This document shows positions 43,088 through 52,154 of a stretch of 64,000 nucleotides of DNA, piece by piece (the stretch's first letter is position 1; every line of letters starts with the position of its first letter). Location of the stretch: the NCBI GenBank assembly GCA_048262715.1, contig JBLXEV010000005.1, forward strand, positions 124,001 to 188,000, in the 5' to 3' direction. The translations under genes and the position numbers were made by a program. Source of the DNA: Albirhodobacter sp048262715. Its GTDB lineage: Bacteria > Pseudomonadota > Alphaproteobacteria > Rhodobacterales > Rhodobacteraceae. A model generated the notes under the pieces. That model worked only from the letters and a program-made list of their open reading frames with translations. It made no database searches and was not told where the DNA came from.

Positions 43088-43717
43088 ATGTCGCAAGCCC
43101 AGACCTATGCCGCCGCCGGCTTTGGCCAGCCCGTGCCGCGCGGCACCCGCCCCGCTATCGTGGTGGTCGATTTCACCTATGGTTTCACCGATACGCAATA
43201 TCCTACGGCCGCTGACATGCGCTCAGCCATCTCTGCCACTCGTCAACTGACTGATTTCGCCCGTGCGGCGGGAGTTCCGGTGATCTACACCACCATCGCC
43301 TATCATCTGGGCGAGATCGGCAAGCTGCCTTGGTTGAAAAAGGCCAGCGGCATGGCGGCGCTGCTGGAAGGCACTCGATTGGTCGAGATTGACGCCAGCA
43401 CAGGTATTCAGCCGCAAGATGCCATCGTCGTCAAAAAGGGCGCATCGGCGTTCTTTGGCACCTCGCTCGCCGCCCTTTTGGCAGGCACCGGCACGGATAC
43501 CGTGGTGATCACCGGCGCCACCACCTCGGGCTGTGTGCGCGCCTCGGTTGTCGATGCGGTGCAATCAGGGTTCAACGTTCTGGTGCCGCGCGATTGCTGT
43601 GCTGATCGGGCCGAGGCCCCACATGAGGCAAACCTCTACGACATGAACCAGAAATATGCCGATGTCACCGATGCAGCAGATATTCTGGCGTGGCTTCAGA
43701 GCCTCCCGACCCGTTAG
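43088..43717 (+). CDS. nicF: Maleamate amidohydrolase (isochorismatase family)
   Basis: 209 residues with the cysteine-hydrolase triad: Asp in VVVDFTYGFTD, Lys in VVKKGASAFFGT and Cys in ITGATTSGCVRASVVDA. Hydrolyses maleamate to maleate and ammonia. AAGGAG lies 7 bases before the ATG. Same order and family as in the Pseudomonas and Bordetella nic clusters. Confidence 0.94.
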   Translation: MSQAQTYAAAGFGQPVPRGTRPAIVVVDFTYGFTDTQYPTAADMRSAISATRQLTDFARAAGVPVIYTTIAYHLGEIGKLPWLKKASGMAALLEGTRLVEIDASTGIQPQDAIVVKKGASAFFGTSLAALLAGTGTDTVVITGATTSGCVRASVVDAVQSGFNVLVPRDCCADRAEAPHEANLYDMNQKYADVTDAADILAWLQSLPTR

Positions 43718-43869
43718 AAGATCGCAACTCACGCGTGTGCTGCAGGCATGCGGGCGTTGAGAGTGGTGTTTTTGCGGCACCGTCAGTGCGACATTGAGAG
43801 GATGTATTGGCAGGATCGGAACACCGTCGCCGGCCTTCAGGCGGGACCCAAAGACCAAACGAGGATCGC

Positions 43870-44787
43870 ATGGGCGTTATCAGTGTTGCAGATCATCAGG
43901 AAGCCGAGGCGATCCTGCCGCGATCAATCACCGTCTCGCAAGCCGACCTTGCGTTGGAATTATGGGAGCCGGGCGATGCTCTGGCGCTGATTATCGGCAC
44001 AGACGGCCCCGCCTACCGGCCCGTTGGCGCGGGTATGATTGTGCGCCGCGACGGCAGCCGCATCGGCAATCTCAGTGCAGGCTGCATTGATGCAGATATT
44101 GCCCTGCACGTTCAGGCGGCGCGCGCCGAGGGGAGGCCTCAGCGTCTGCGCTATGGCAGCGGCTCGCCCTTCCGCGACCTTGAACTCCCGTGTGGCGGTG
44201 GTCTCGAGATTGCGGTTTTGCCGGATCCAAATCCGGCACAGATCGCTCAGGCCTGTGTCGCCCTCTCCAATCGCAGCGCCGCCCCCGTGCGGTTTCGCCT
44301 CGATGCCGTGACCAGTATTCGTCTAACCGTCCAGCCGAAACTGCGCTTCATTGTCTTCGGCAAGGGCCCTGAAGCCCGCAGCTTCGTCCGGATCGCGCAG
44401 GCGGCGGACTATATCGTCGAACTCTTTACCTCGGATACCGAGACCCTGTACGACCTTCCTCAGGTGACGACGACACTCCAAAGCAGCGCCCATTGGCCAG
44501 ACGATTTGCAATTGGACAGATTCAGCGCTGTCACGCTTTTCTTTCACGATCATGATCACGAACCGCCACTTTTGGCCGCAGCCCTGCGCAGCGAGGCGCG
44601 CTACATCGGGGCGATGGGCAGCAGGCGCGCCCATCACCACCGAATGGCCGCCTTGGCCAACAGTGGCGTTCCAGCCGTGCAGTTACAGCGCCTCAGCAGC
44701 CCGTTCGGGCTGATCCCTTCAACCCGCAACCCGCAAGCTCTGGCGATTTCGGTTTTGGCAGATGTCCTCGACCGGATGCACCGCTGA
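43870..44787 (+). CDS. XdhC/CoxF family molybdenum cofactor maturation protein
   Basis: 305 residues from the ATG at 43870 (GAGG upstream). N-terminal XdhC motif GAGMIVRRDGSRIGNLSAGCIDADI and LPCGGGLEIAVLPDP, a C-terminal Rossmann domain with FIVFGKGPEARSF, and AMGSRRAHHHRM. XdhC proteins bind and sulfurate the molybdenum cofactor for xanthine-oxidase-type enzymes; NicAB is the only such enzyme in the window. Its stop overlaps the start of the MocA-like gene by 1 bp. Confidence 0.88.
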   Translation: MGVISVADHQEAEAILPRSITVSQADLALELWEPGDALALIIGTDGPAYRPVGAGMIVRRDGSRIGNLSAGCIDADIALHVQAARAEGRPQRLRYGSGSPFRDLELPCGGGLEIAVLPDPNPAQIAQACVALSNRSAAPVRFRLDAVTSIRLTVQPKLRFIVFGKGPEARSFVRIAQAADYIVELFTSDTETLYDLPQVTTTLQSSAHWPDDLQLDRFSAVTLFFHDHDHEPPLLAAALRSEARYIGAMGSRRAHHHRMAALANSGVPAVQLQRLSSPFGLIPSTRNPQALAISVLADVLDRMHR

Positions 44788-45398
44788 TGACGCTGGCGAT
44801 TGTTCTGCTCGCAGCGGGCAATTCGGTGCGGTTCGGCACTGAGGATAAGCTGTTGACACCGCTTCGCGGTATCCCTCTGGTCTGCCATGCGGCGCGTGCC
44901 TTGGCCTCTCTCCCTGCGGCTTCTCACCTTGCGGTCGCCTCCAACCCAAAGGTTGCCCACTGCCTGCAAGCCGTGGGTTTCCGCACGCAGATGCCGCAGA
45001 CCAGCGGCGGCCTGTCACATAGCCTGCGCGCGGGCATTGCCGCTGCAGAAAGTTCGGGCGCCTCGCATTGCCTGTTGGCCCTCGGAGATATGCCATGTCT
45101 CACGCGGGCAGATTTCTTCCGGCTTCTGGCGTTGAAAGGCACGCGCGCCGCCGCCATGCGCACGGACGGTTTGGCGATGCCCCCTGCCTTGTTCCCGCGG
45201 TCGGATTTCGCGAAGCTGCTGGATCTCACCGGCGATCAGGGCGCACGAGGGTTGCTCCAAAATCTGACGGCAGACAGATATGTCGCCCTGCATGCCGATC
45301 ACCTCATTGATATCGACGTGCCGCAAGATCTGCTGCGTGTCCGGCAGAGCACGCCACAACTCGGACTATCCGGTTGTAAAGCGCCGCGTGGCGCATGA
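44787..45398 (+). CDS. mocA: Molybdenum cofactor cytidylyltransferase (MocA-like)
   Basis: 203 residues, a MobA/MocA-type nucleotidyltransferase with AIVLLAAGNSVRFGTEDKLL (the LAAG..S.RFG..KLL nucleotide-binding loop), LALGDMPCLTRADF with the metal-binding Asp, and DQGARGLL. It would attach CMP to molybdopterin to give the dinucleotide cofactor used by xanthine-oxidase-type dehydrogenases including NicB. Coupled to the XdhC gene. CMP rather than GMP specificity is inferred from the partner. Confidence 0.86.
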   Translation: MTLAIVLLAAGNSVRFGTEDKLLTPLRGIPLVCHAARALASLPAASHLAVASNPKVAHCLQAVGFRTQMPQTSGGLSHSLRAGIAAAESSGASHCLLALGDMPCLTRADFFRLLALKGTRAAAMRTDGLAMPPALFPRSDFAKLLDLTGDQGARGLLQNLTADRYVALHADHLIDIDVPQDLLRVRQSTPQLGLSGCKAPRGA

Positions 45399-45795
45399 CA
45401 TCATCGCCCTGATCAAGCCGTGCAGCAAACGAGCGCCGCCGCAGCGGAGCACGGCCCGCCCTCCCGAAAGATACCAGCATCAGCCCCCTCATCGAGACCT
45501 GAGCCAGCCTATGATCCAGCCCTCGCGCCGCTGTTGTCACCACAAGGCCGGAGCTTACTGCAAACGTCCTGCTGACGAGGATCAATGACCCCTAACAAGC
45601 AGGGCCTAGCGTAACACGGTGGCGAGGTTGCCGGCTCCGAGCGAAGGGGTGGTTTAACGATCACAGATCAAGCGACCGCGCTGCGGCGACCGCCTGGGCC
45701 CCGCCGAAGTGGCCGCGGTGGCATCGTCTAGCCCTCTCGCCTTGCCATTCCCAACAAATATGTATACCGATCTACCTACTCTTTGAGGAGGCGAC
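45399..45795. other. Gene-poor interval
   Basis: 397 bp between mocA and the TetR gene. Small frames exist on both strands but none has a recognisable protein or a good start. The last 50 bases (ATATGTATACCGATCTACCTACT) are AT-richer and lie just before the TetR start, so they probably hold its promoter and operator. The middle could be remnant sequence; I see no insertion-sequence ends. Confidence 0.5.
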
Positions 45796-46386
45796 ATGAC
45801 CACACCCGATCACAAACCAAGCGGATCTGCGCATGACCGTCTTTTACAAGCCGCCATGGTGCTGTTTTACAACCACGGCATCGCGGGAACCGGCATAGAT
45901 GCCATCGTGGCGCGTGCGGGGGTCGCGAAAAAGAGCCTCTACAACAATTTCGCTTCCAAAGCAGACCTCGTGAACCAATATCTTGAAGCGCGACATGCCG
46001 AATGGTTAGCGCTCTATGATCAGCGTTTGGCCATGGCGGCCGCCCCCGTGGAGCGCATCCTTGCGGTGTTCGACGCCTACCAAGATCACGCCGAATTCGC
46101 CTATGAACGCGGGTTTCGCGGGTGCGGATTGCTGAATGCGGCGGCAGAACTTGAGGTCGGCGATGCCGGACGGGACGCTGTCAGACGGCATAAAGAACAG
46201 GTGGAAAGCATCCTCTCGCAGCATCTTTCCGACCTGATACCCGATGACCCTGATCGCGCGGCGCTCCTGGCGTCCCATATCGCTTTTTTGCTGGAAGGCG
46301 CGATGGCGCGGGCAGGTCTGGAGGGCAATAGTGCGCGGGTGATCACCGCGCGCGCGATGGTTACCGACATGCTGAAGGCTCTCTGA
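45796..46386 (+). CDS. TetR family regulator
   Basis: 196 residues. HTH region RLLQAAMVLFYNHGIAGTGIDAIVARAGVAKKSLYNNFASKADLVNQYL at about 13-60; C-terminal domain with YERGFRGCGLLNAAAELEV, like TetR members whose ligand pocket has an RGC-x-L motif. GAGGAGG precedes the ATG. The EamA gene starts 1 base after the stop, so it probably autoregulates the pair and responds to the exported compound. Confidence 0.92.
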   Translation: MTTPDHKPSGSAHDRLLQAAMVLFYNHGIAGTGIDAIVARAGVAKKSLYNNFASKADLVNQYLEARHAEWLALYDQRLAMAAAPVERILAVFDAYQDHAEFAYERGFRGCGLLNAAAELEVGDAGRDAVRRHKEQVESILSQHLSDLIPDDPDRAALLASHIAFLLEGAMARAGLEGNSARVITARAMVTDMLKAL

Positions 46387-46387
46387 G

Positions 46388-47335
46388 ATGCTGCGGGGGT
46401 ATCTTTGGGGCGTGGTCGCGATCCTGTTTTCCGCAGTTGTCTGGGGGACGACAGGAACCGCGGCGACGTTCGCGCCCGATGTCAGCGCCGCCGCAATTGG
46501 CGCAGCCGCGATGGGCGTCGGCGGTATCGCGCAAGCCTTGCTCGCAGCGCGCGGCATCGCCCGATCTCGCGTAGCGCTTTGGGATCAACGCCTTCTTCTG
46601 TTGCTAGGCGCGCTCGCGGTCGCGATTTATCCGCTGGCATTCTACGGATCGATGCGGCTGGCGGGTGTGACCATCGGGACCGTCATTACCATTGGCTCTG
46701 CCCCGCTGTTTTCTGCGCTAATCGAATACCGTTTGGACCAAACACGTTTGACCGCTCGATGGGCCTTCGGGGCGCTTGTCGGGCTGATCGGTATGGCCCT
46801 GATCTGCACGGCGGAGTCCGCTTCGCACGGCAAGATTGTCGGGGGCGAGAGCATCGGGGGCGTCTCCGTGCCTTTGGGCGCGATTTTGGGGCTGATCGGC
46901 GGGCTCACCTACGCCCTCTATTCTTGGAGCGCGCGCAAGTTGATGCTGCAAGGCACACGGTCTTCCGTTGCGATGGGGGCCACCTTCGGCCTCGGCGGTC
47001 TGCTGTTGATGCCGGTTCTCGTGGTCTCGGGCGCGCCGTTTCTTGCATCATGGACGAATGCCGCCGTCGGGGTATACATGGCGGCCGTACCGATGTTCCT
47101 CGGCTACGTGAGCTTCGGCTATGGTCTCGCGCGGGTTCAGGCCAGCATGGCAACGGTTCTCACCTTGCTTGAGCCCGTCGTCGCGGCGGTTCTGGCGGTG
47201 CTGATTGTAGGGGAGCGGTTACCAACCCTCGGGTGGGTCGGCGTGGCCTTGGTCATTGGATGCCTCGCGATCATCACCATACCCGTTTCTCTTGGCAAAA
47301 AATCCCTTGTGCAACAGGGGTTTGAGACGCCCTAA
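46388..47335 (+). CDS. EamA/DMT family transporter
   Basis: 315 residues with ten predicted membrane helices in two EamA repeats (about 5-140 and 165-300). Features: SAVVWGTTGTAATFAP, YPLAFYGSMRLAGVTIGTVITIGSAPLFSALIEY, and TVLTLLEPVVAAVLAVLIVGERL. DMT proteins of this size export metabolites or drugs; the substrate is not visible. Transcribed with the TetR gene. Confidence 0.92.
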   Translation: MLRGYLWGVVAILFSAVVWGTTGTAATFAPDVSAAAIGAAAMGVGGIAQALLAARGIARSRVALWDQRLLLLLGALAVAIYPLAFYGSMRLAGVTIGTVITIGSAPLFSALIEYRLDQTRLTARWAFGALVGLIGMALICTAESASHGKIVGGESIGGVSVPLGAILGLIGGLTYALYSWSARKLMLQGTRSSVAMGATFGLGGLLLMPVLVVSGAPFLASWTNAAVGVYMAAVPMFLGYVSFGYGLARVQASMATVLTLLEPVVAAVLAVLIVGERLPTLGWVGVALVIGCLAIITIPVSLGKKSLVQQGFETP

Positions 47336-47585
47336 GGGCCGCTGTCGTCGATGATTTCGGGTCGTCGCATACGGCCGCTTTCGAGGGAAACCAGCGCGGT
47401 GAGGTCGCCCTGCGCGGGTCTCTAACTTGGCAGGGACTTGGCTCCGCGCGGTACTGCGGCGCGCATCATTGTATCGAGTCGAAAAACCCCGACAAATCGC
47501 TTAGCATCGCGAAAAATTTGTAAGATATCGACGGGAACTCCCGATCCAAGCGTATAATCAAAAAGCTGACCCAAAAGGACATTCC

Positions 47586-48872
47586 ATGATCTCGACTCAT
47601 CGCCGCTCGCGTTTGGGCCTCCCTTGCAAGCTGAGCGCAGTCGTTCTCGCCTTATGTGCGGCGGCCCTATGGCCCCAAAATGCAGCGATGGCGCAGGGAA
47701 TGCCGCCGGGCGGGGCGGGCCCGAAAGCGGTCGGGGTGATCACCCTTGCACCCGAAGCTGTCCCCTATACCCGCACCCTTCCGGGGCGGGCTGTCGCCTT
47801 TGAGGCCACCGATCTGCGGCCTCGGGTGAGCGGGCTAATTGAAGAAATCCTCTACAAACCGGGCGAGCGGATGAAGGTCGGCGATCCGATGTTCAAGATT
47901 GAGGATGCCTCTTATCGCGCGGCGGTGGCCTCGGCGGAGGCGGCGCTGGCCTCCGCGAAAGTCGATGCGCAGACCTCTGCCGCCACGGTGACCCGCTATC
48001 GCAGCCTGCAAGACCGCGCCGTGACGCAGGCGGATCTGCAAGCCGCAGAGGCCGCCGCTGCGGCCTCACAAGCTAAAGTCGCGAGTGCACAGGCCGCGCT
48101 CGATATTGCGCAGCTAGATTTGGATCATACGACTCTGACCAGCCCGATTGAGGGCGTTGCAGGCGTGCCGCAGGTATCTGTCGGCGCTTTGGTCACCGCG
48201 AACCAAGCGGACTCTCTGGCCAGCATTACGCGGATGGATCCGATCTATATTGACGTGAGCGATAGCTCTGCCGCGCTGCTGCGGCTGCGCGACCGGATTG
48301 CTACGGGCGCTCTGACCATGGGCGAAAAGCTCGGCGTCTCGCTGACGCTGGAAGATGGCACCACCTATGCCGATCAAGGCGAATTTGTCGCGCCCGCCGC
48401 CGTGGTTTCCAGCACGACAGGCACCTTTGATCTGCGGGTGCAGTTCCCCAATGCCCAACGCCTCATCATGCCTGGTCAATTCCTGCGGGTAGAGATTTCG
48501 GTGGGCACATCACAGGCAATCCTCGTGCCGCAACGCGCAACGGGCCGCGCCTCGGATGGCACGCTCACGGCCTTTGTCGCGCGCGATGGCGTGGCGCAGA
48601 AGGTGGAGTTGATATCTGCGGGCAGCGCGAAGAATAGCTGGATTGTGACCCAAGGCGTGGCGGAAGGGGATCTTCTGATCGTGGACGGGCTGACCAATCT
48701 CAGCGCAGGCGCAAAAATCACGACGGTTCCGGTTTCGATCGATGCGGATGGCGCAGTGGTCGAGAAAGCCGCATCGGCGGCGGCCAACCCCGAGGCGCCC
48801 GCCCCATCGACGCAGGGCGCGCCCGAACCGGACGGCGTTCCTGCGGATGATGCTGCGGCAGGGAAGCCCTGA
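47586..48872 (+). CDS. RND efflux periplasmic adaptor (membrane fusion protein)
   Basis: 428 residues with a signal peptide ending at NAAMAQ, no lipobox. Adaptor layout: lipoyl half (LRPRVSGLIEEILYKPGERMKVGDPMFKIEDASY), a coiled hairpin rich in Ala/Gln (VASAEAALASAKVDAQTSAATVTRYRSLQ), second lipoyl half (LDHTTLTSPIEGVAGVPQVSVGALVTANQ) and beta barrel. Unusually acidic/Ala-Pro tail of about 35 residues. Followed 3 bases later by the pump gene. Preceded by 250 bp without a gene. Confidence 0.93.
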   Translation: MISTHRRSRLGLPCKLSAVVLALCAAALWPQNAAMAQGMPPGGAGPKAVGVITLAPEAVPYTRTLPGRAVAFEATDLRPRVSGLIEEILYKPGERMKVGDPMFKIEDASYRAAVASAEAALASAKVDAQTSAATVTRYRSLQDRAVTQADLQAAEAAAAASQAKVASAQAALDIAQLDLDHTTLTSPIEGVAGVPQVSVGALVTANQADSLASITRMDPIYIDVSDSSAALLRLRDRIATGALTMGEKLGVSLTLEDGTTYADQGEFVAPAAVVSSTTGTFDLRVQFPNAQRLIMPGQFLRVEISVGTSQAILVPQRATGRASDGTLTAFVARDGVAQKVELISAGSAKNSWIVTQGVAEGDLLIVDGLTNLSAGAKITTVPVSIDADGAVVEKAASAAANPEAPAPSTQGAPEPDGVPADDAAAGKP

Positions 48873-48875
48873 TCC

Positions 48876-51800
48876 ATGGTCCAGTTTTTCATCCATCGCC
48901 CCGTCTTCGCGTGGGTTCTTGCCATCGTTGTCATGCTGGCGGGCGGGTATTCGCTTTTGGGGCTCCCCGTGTCGCAATATCCCGATATCGCGCCGACCAC
49001 GATCCGGATTTCGGCCAGCTATAACGGCGCCACTGCGGAGGCTGTGCAATCCTCCGTCACCGAGGTGATCGAGGACGGGCTGACGGGCATCGACGGGCTT
49101 CTCTACACCACTGCTTCCTCACGCCAAGGCAGCGCGAGCCTGACGCTAACCTTTGACGACAGCGTCGATCCGGTGGATGCGCAAAACACGGTGCAATCCA
49201 AGGTCGATCAAGTCAGCAGCAAGCTGCCCGATACGGTGCAAAGTTCTGGCGTGTCGATCTCGCGCTCGTCGTCTTCAATCCTGCTCGTCGGGGCCTTGGT
49301 CTCTTCCGATGGAAGCTATGATACGATTCAGCTTGGCGATATTGTGTCCTCCACGATTGAGGGCGCTGTGATGCGCACCGAAGGCGTTGGCGGGATCAGC
49401 AAATTCGGCTCCGGCTATGCGATGCGGATTTGGCTCGATCCGCTCGACCTCGCGCAATATGCGTTGACGCCGACAGATGTTGTCACGGCCGTGAAGGGCC
49501 AGAACACCACCGTTTCTGTGGGCTCTCTGGGCGATCAACCGGTGACAAAGGGGCAGCAATTCACAGCCACCGTCACCGCCCAAAGCCAGTTGACCACCGT
49601 CGCGGAGTTCGAGTTGATCCGCCTGACCACCACGCCCGAGGGACGGACCGTGCGTTTGGGCGATGTCGCCAAGATCGAGATTGGGCAGGAAAGCTACGGC
49701 GGGGATTCCCGCTACAACGGCGCGAATGCGTCGGGCTTCGCGGTCAATCTTGCGGCGGGGGCGAATGCGGTGGATACCGCTGCGGCTGTGCGTAAAACGC
49801 TGGCGGGGCTCGCCAATGCGCTGCCCGAAGGGGTAGAGGTCTCCTACGCATATGACACCTCGCCCTTCGTCGAGCTGTCGATTGAGAAGGTCGAACATAC
49901 GCTTATCGAGGCCATTGTTCTGGTGTTCCTCGTGATCCTGATTTTCCTGCAAAACTGGCGTGCAACGCTGATTCCGATCATCGCCGTCCCTGTGGTGCTT
50001 TTGGGCACATTCGGGGTGCTTGGGGTGCTGGGATATTCGATCAACACGCTAACGATGTTCGCCATGGTGCTGGCGATTGGCCTCTTGGTCGATGACGCGA
50101 TTGTGGTGGTCGAGAATGTCGAGCGGGTGATGCGCGAGGACAATCTCGGGCCGGTCGAGGCAACCGAGAAAAGCATGGGCCAAATCACCGGCGCGCTGGT
50201 TGGCATCGCGCTGGTACTTTCGGCGGTGTTTCTGCCAATGGCCTTCTCGGGTGGCTCCACAGGGGTGATTTACCGACAGTTTTCGGTGACTATTATCACC
50301 GCTATGGTGCTTTCCGCCGCTGTCGCGCTGATCCTCACGCCAGCGCTCTGCGCGACGATGCTCAAACCGCACAGCCCCGCAAGCGGCCTGCTCGGCGCGC
50401 CCGCGCGGGCGTTCAACCGTGGCTTTGGTGCGGCGACGGACGGCTATGCCAGTGCTGTCCGGCGGATTCTGATGCGGCCCTTTATGATGCTGATCGTGCT
50501 GGCCGCCGTCGGCTTCGGCGCATGGCAGGTCTATAACCGGATCGAGAGTTCCTTCCTGCCCGCCGAGGATCAGGGCGTGCTGATGACGATGATCAACCTC
50601 TCCGAGGGCTCCACCACGGCCTCAACCCTTGCCGTCGTGAAGGAGGTCGAGGCCTATCTGAGCACTGAGGAGTCCGATGCTGTGGAGGCGAGCTTCGTGG
50701 CGATGGGCTTTGGGTTCAGCGGCTCGGGGCAGAACGCGGCAATGGTGTTTATCAAGCTGCGGGATTTCGACGGGCGGACAGACCCTGCCAATTCCGCCGC
50801 TGCCGTGGCGCTGCGGGCGAATATGAAATTCGGGGCGCATCGCGCGGGGCAGATCATGTTCATGCAGCCGCCCGCAATTCAGGGATTGGGCAACTCCTCG
50901 GGTTTCTCGATGTATCTCGTCGATCAATCGGGCGCGGGAACGGAGGCCTTGTTTGCCGCCGCCGATCAGTTGGAAGAGCGCGCAAAGGCTGACGGGCGCG
51001 TGACCAATATCCGGTCTGGCGCCTCCGAGGATGAGGCGGCGTTGAAATTGATCATTGATCAGGAAAAAGCCGCCGCGATGGGCGTCTCGCTTTCCGATGT
51101 GAACACGATGCTCGCGACGATTTTCTCCGGCAATTCGGTGAATGATTTCCAGCTTGGCTCGGCGCTCCGCCCTGTCATCGTGCAAGGCACCGCCAGCGCG
51201 CGGATGCAGCCCGAAGATATCGACCGCTGGTATGCGCGCAATAGCACTGGCGAGATGGTGCCGTTCTCGGCCTTCATCACGACAAAATGGTCGCCCGTTG
51301 CGCCGAGCCTTTCGCGCATCGACGGGCTGCCTGCGGTGTCAATCTCCGGCTCCGAGGCGGAAGGTGTGTCCTCTGGCGAGGCGATGGATGCGATGGAAGA
51401 ACTCGTCGCGGGGATGGACGGCGGTTGGGGCGTGGCGTGGACGGATCTCTCTTATCAAGAGCGTCAATCGGGCGATGAAGCGCCCTATCTCTATGCGCTA
51501 TCGGTGCTGGTCGTGTTCCTCTGCCTTTCGGCGCTCTATGAGAGTTGGGCGATCCCGCTTTCGGTCATGCTGGCGGTGCCTGTCGGGGTGCTCGGCGCAC
51601 TCATCGCGGCATGGCTCTTCGGACAATCCAACGATGTCTATTTCAAGGTCGGTCTGCTGACGACCATCGGTCTCGCGGCGAAAAACGCGATCCTGATCGT
51701 CGAATTCGCCCGAGATCTGGAGAATGAAGGCCGCAGCGCGACCCAAGCCGCACTAGAAGCCGCGCGCCTTCGGTTGCGCCCGATCTTGATGACTTCGCTC

Positions 51801-52016
51801 GCCTTTATCCTCGGCGTGACGCCCTTGGCCATCGCCACAGGCGCGGGCGCGGGGGCGCAGAATGCGATTGGGATCGGGGTGCTCGGCGGGATGTTCGCCG
51901 CGACCGCGATCGGGATCTTCATGGTGCCGTCGTTCTACGTGATCGTCCGGCATTTTGCGAAACGCCCTGCGGCGCAGCCCACCGCGGACCCCGCACCGCA
52001 GGATACGGCATCGTAA
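48876..52016 (+). CDS. RND efflux pump, inner membrane subunit (AcrB/HAE1 type)
   Basis: 1046 residues, normal HAE1 length, twelve helices. FFIHRPVFAWVLAIVVMLAGGYSLLGLPVSQYPDIAPTTI start split at residue 20, and the proton relay Asp-Asp in GLLVDDAIVVVENVERV near residue 406 with Lys in the C-terminal helix region GLAAKNAILIVEFA near 935. Exports drugs or toxic metabolites with the upstream adaptor. No TolC-type outer membrane gene is adjacent. A bulged 13-bp hairpin follows (52028-52070). Confidence 0.95.
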   Translation: MVQFFIHRPVFAWVLAIVVMLAGGYSLLGLPVSQYPDIAPTTIRISASYNGATAEAVQSSVTEVIEDGLTGIDGLLYTTASSRQGSASLTLTFDDSVDPVDAQNTVQSKVDQVSSKLPDTVQSSGVSISRSSSSILLVGALVSSDGSYDTIQLGDIVSSTIEGAVMRTEGVGGISKFGSGYAMRIWLDPLDLAQYALTPTDVVTAVKGQNTTVSVGSLGDQPVTKGQQFTATVTAQSQLTTVAEFELIRLTTTPEGRTVRLGDVAKIEIGQESYGGDSRYNGANASGFAVNLAAGANAVDTAAAVRKTLAGLANALPEGVEVSYAYDTSPFVELSIEKVEHTLIEAIVLVFLVILIFLQNWRATLIPIIAVPVVLLGTFGVLGVLGYSINTLTMFAMVLAIGLLVDDAIVVVENVERVMREDNLGPVEATEKSMGQITGALVGIALVLSAVFLPMAFSGGSTGVIYRQFSVTIITAMVLSAAVALILTPALCATMLKPHSPASGLLGAPARAFNRGFGAATDGYASAVRRILMRPFMMLIVLAAVGFGAWQVYNRIESSFLPAEDQGVLMTMINLSEGSTTASTLAVVKEVEAYLSTEESDAVEASFVAMGFGFSGSGQNAAMVFIKLRDFDGRTDPANSAAAVALRANMKFGAHRAGQIMFMQPPAIQGLGNSSGFSMYLVDQSGAGTEALFAAADQLEERAKADGRVTNIRSGASEDEAALKLIIDQEKAAAMGVSLSDVNTMLATIFSGNSVNDFQLGSALRPVIVQGTASARMQPEDIDRWYARNSTGEMVPFSAFITTKWSPVAPSLSRIDGLPAVSISGSEAEGVSSGEAMDAMEELVAGMDGGWGVAWTDLSYQERQSGDEAPYLYALSVLVVFLCLSALYESWAIPLSVMLAVPVGVLGALIAAWLFGQSNDVYFKVGLLTTIGLAAKNAILIVEFARDLENEGRSATQAALEAARLRLRPILMTSLAFILGVTPLAIATGAGAGAQNAIGIGVLGGMFAATAIGIFMVPSFYVIVRHFAKRPAAQPTADPAPQDTAS

Positions 52017-52027
52017 CCCTTTATACC

Positions 52028-52070
52028 GCCCGCTCATTTGATGCGCCTTGTGCTCCCAAATTGAGCGGGC
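52028..52070 (+). terminator. Hairpin after the RND operon
   Basis: GCCCGCTCA / TGAGCGGGC stem extended by TTTG / CAAA past one bulged T, 16-base loop, 11 bases after the pump stop. No clear T run; plausible terminator between the efflux genes and the macroglobulin gene. Confidence 0.45.
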
Positions 52071-52154
52071 ACACCCCTTCCGAGGCAAACGCCTCGTTGA
52101 CTCGGATAGCGCCCGCGTGAGACTTTGCCCCCTGTATTTCTCGGGAGAGTCTCC

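Noticed and set aside
45304..45585. 93-codon minus-strand frame after mocA
   Set aside because: Overlaps mocA, lacks a ribosome site and shows no recognisable family.
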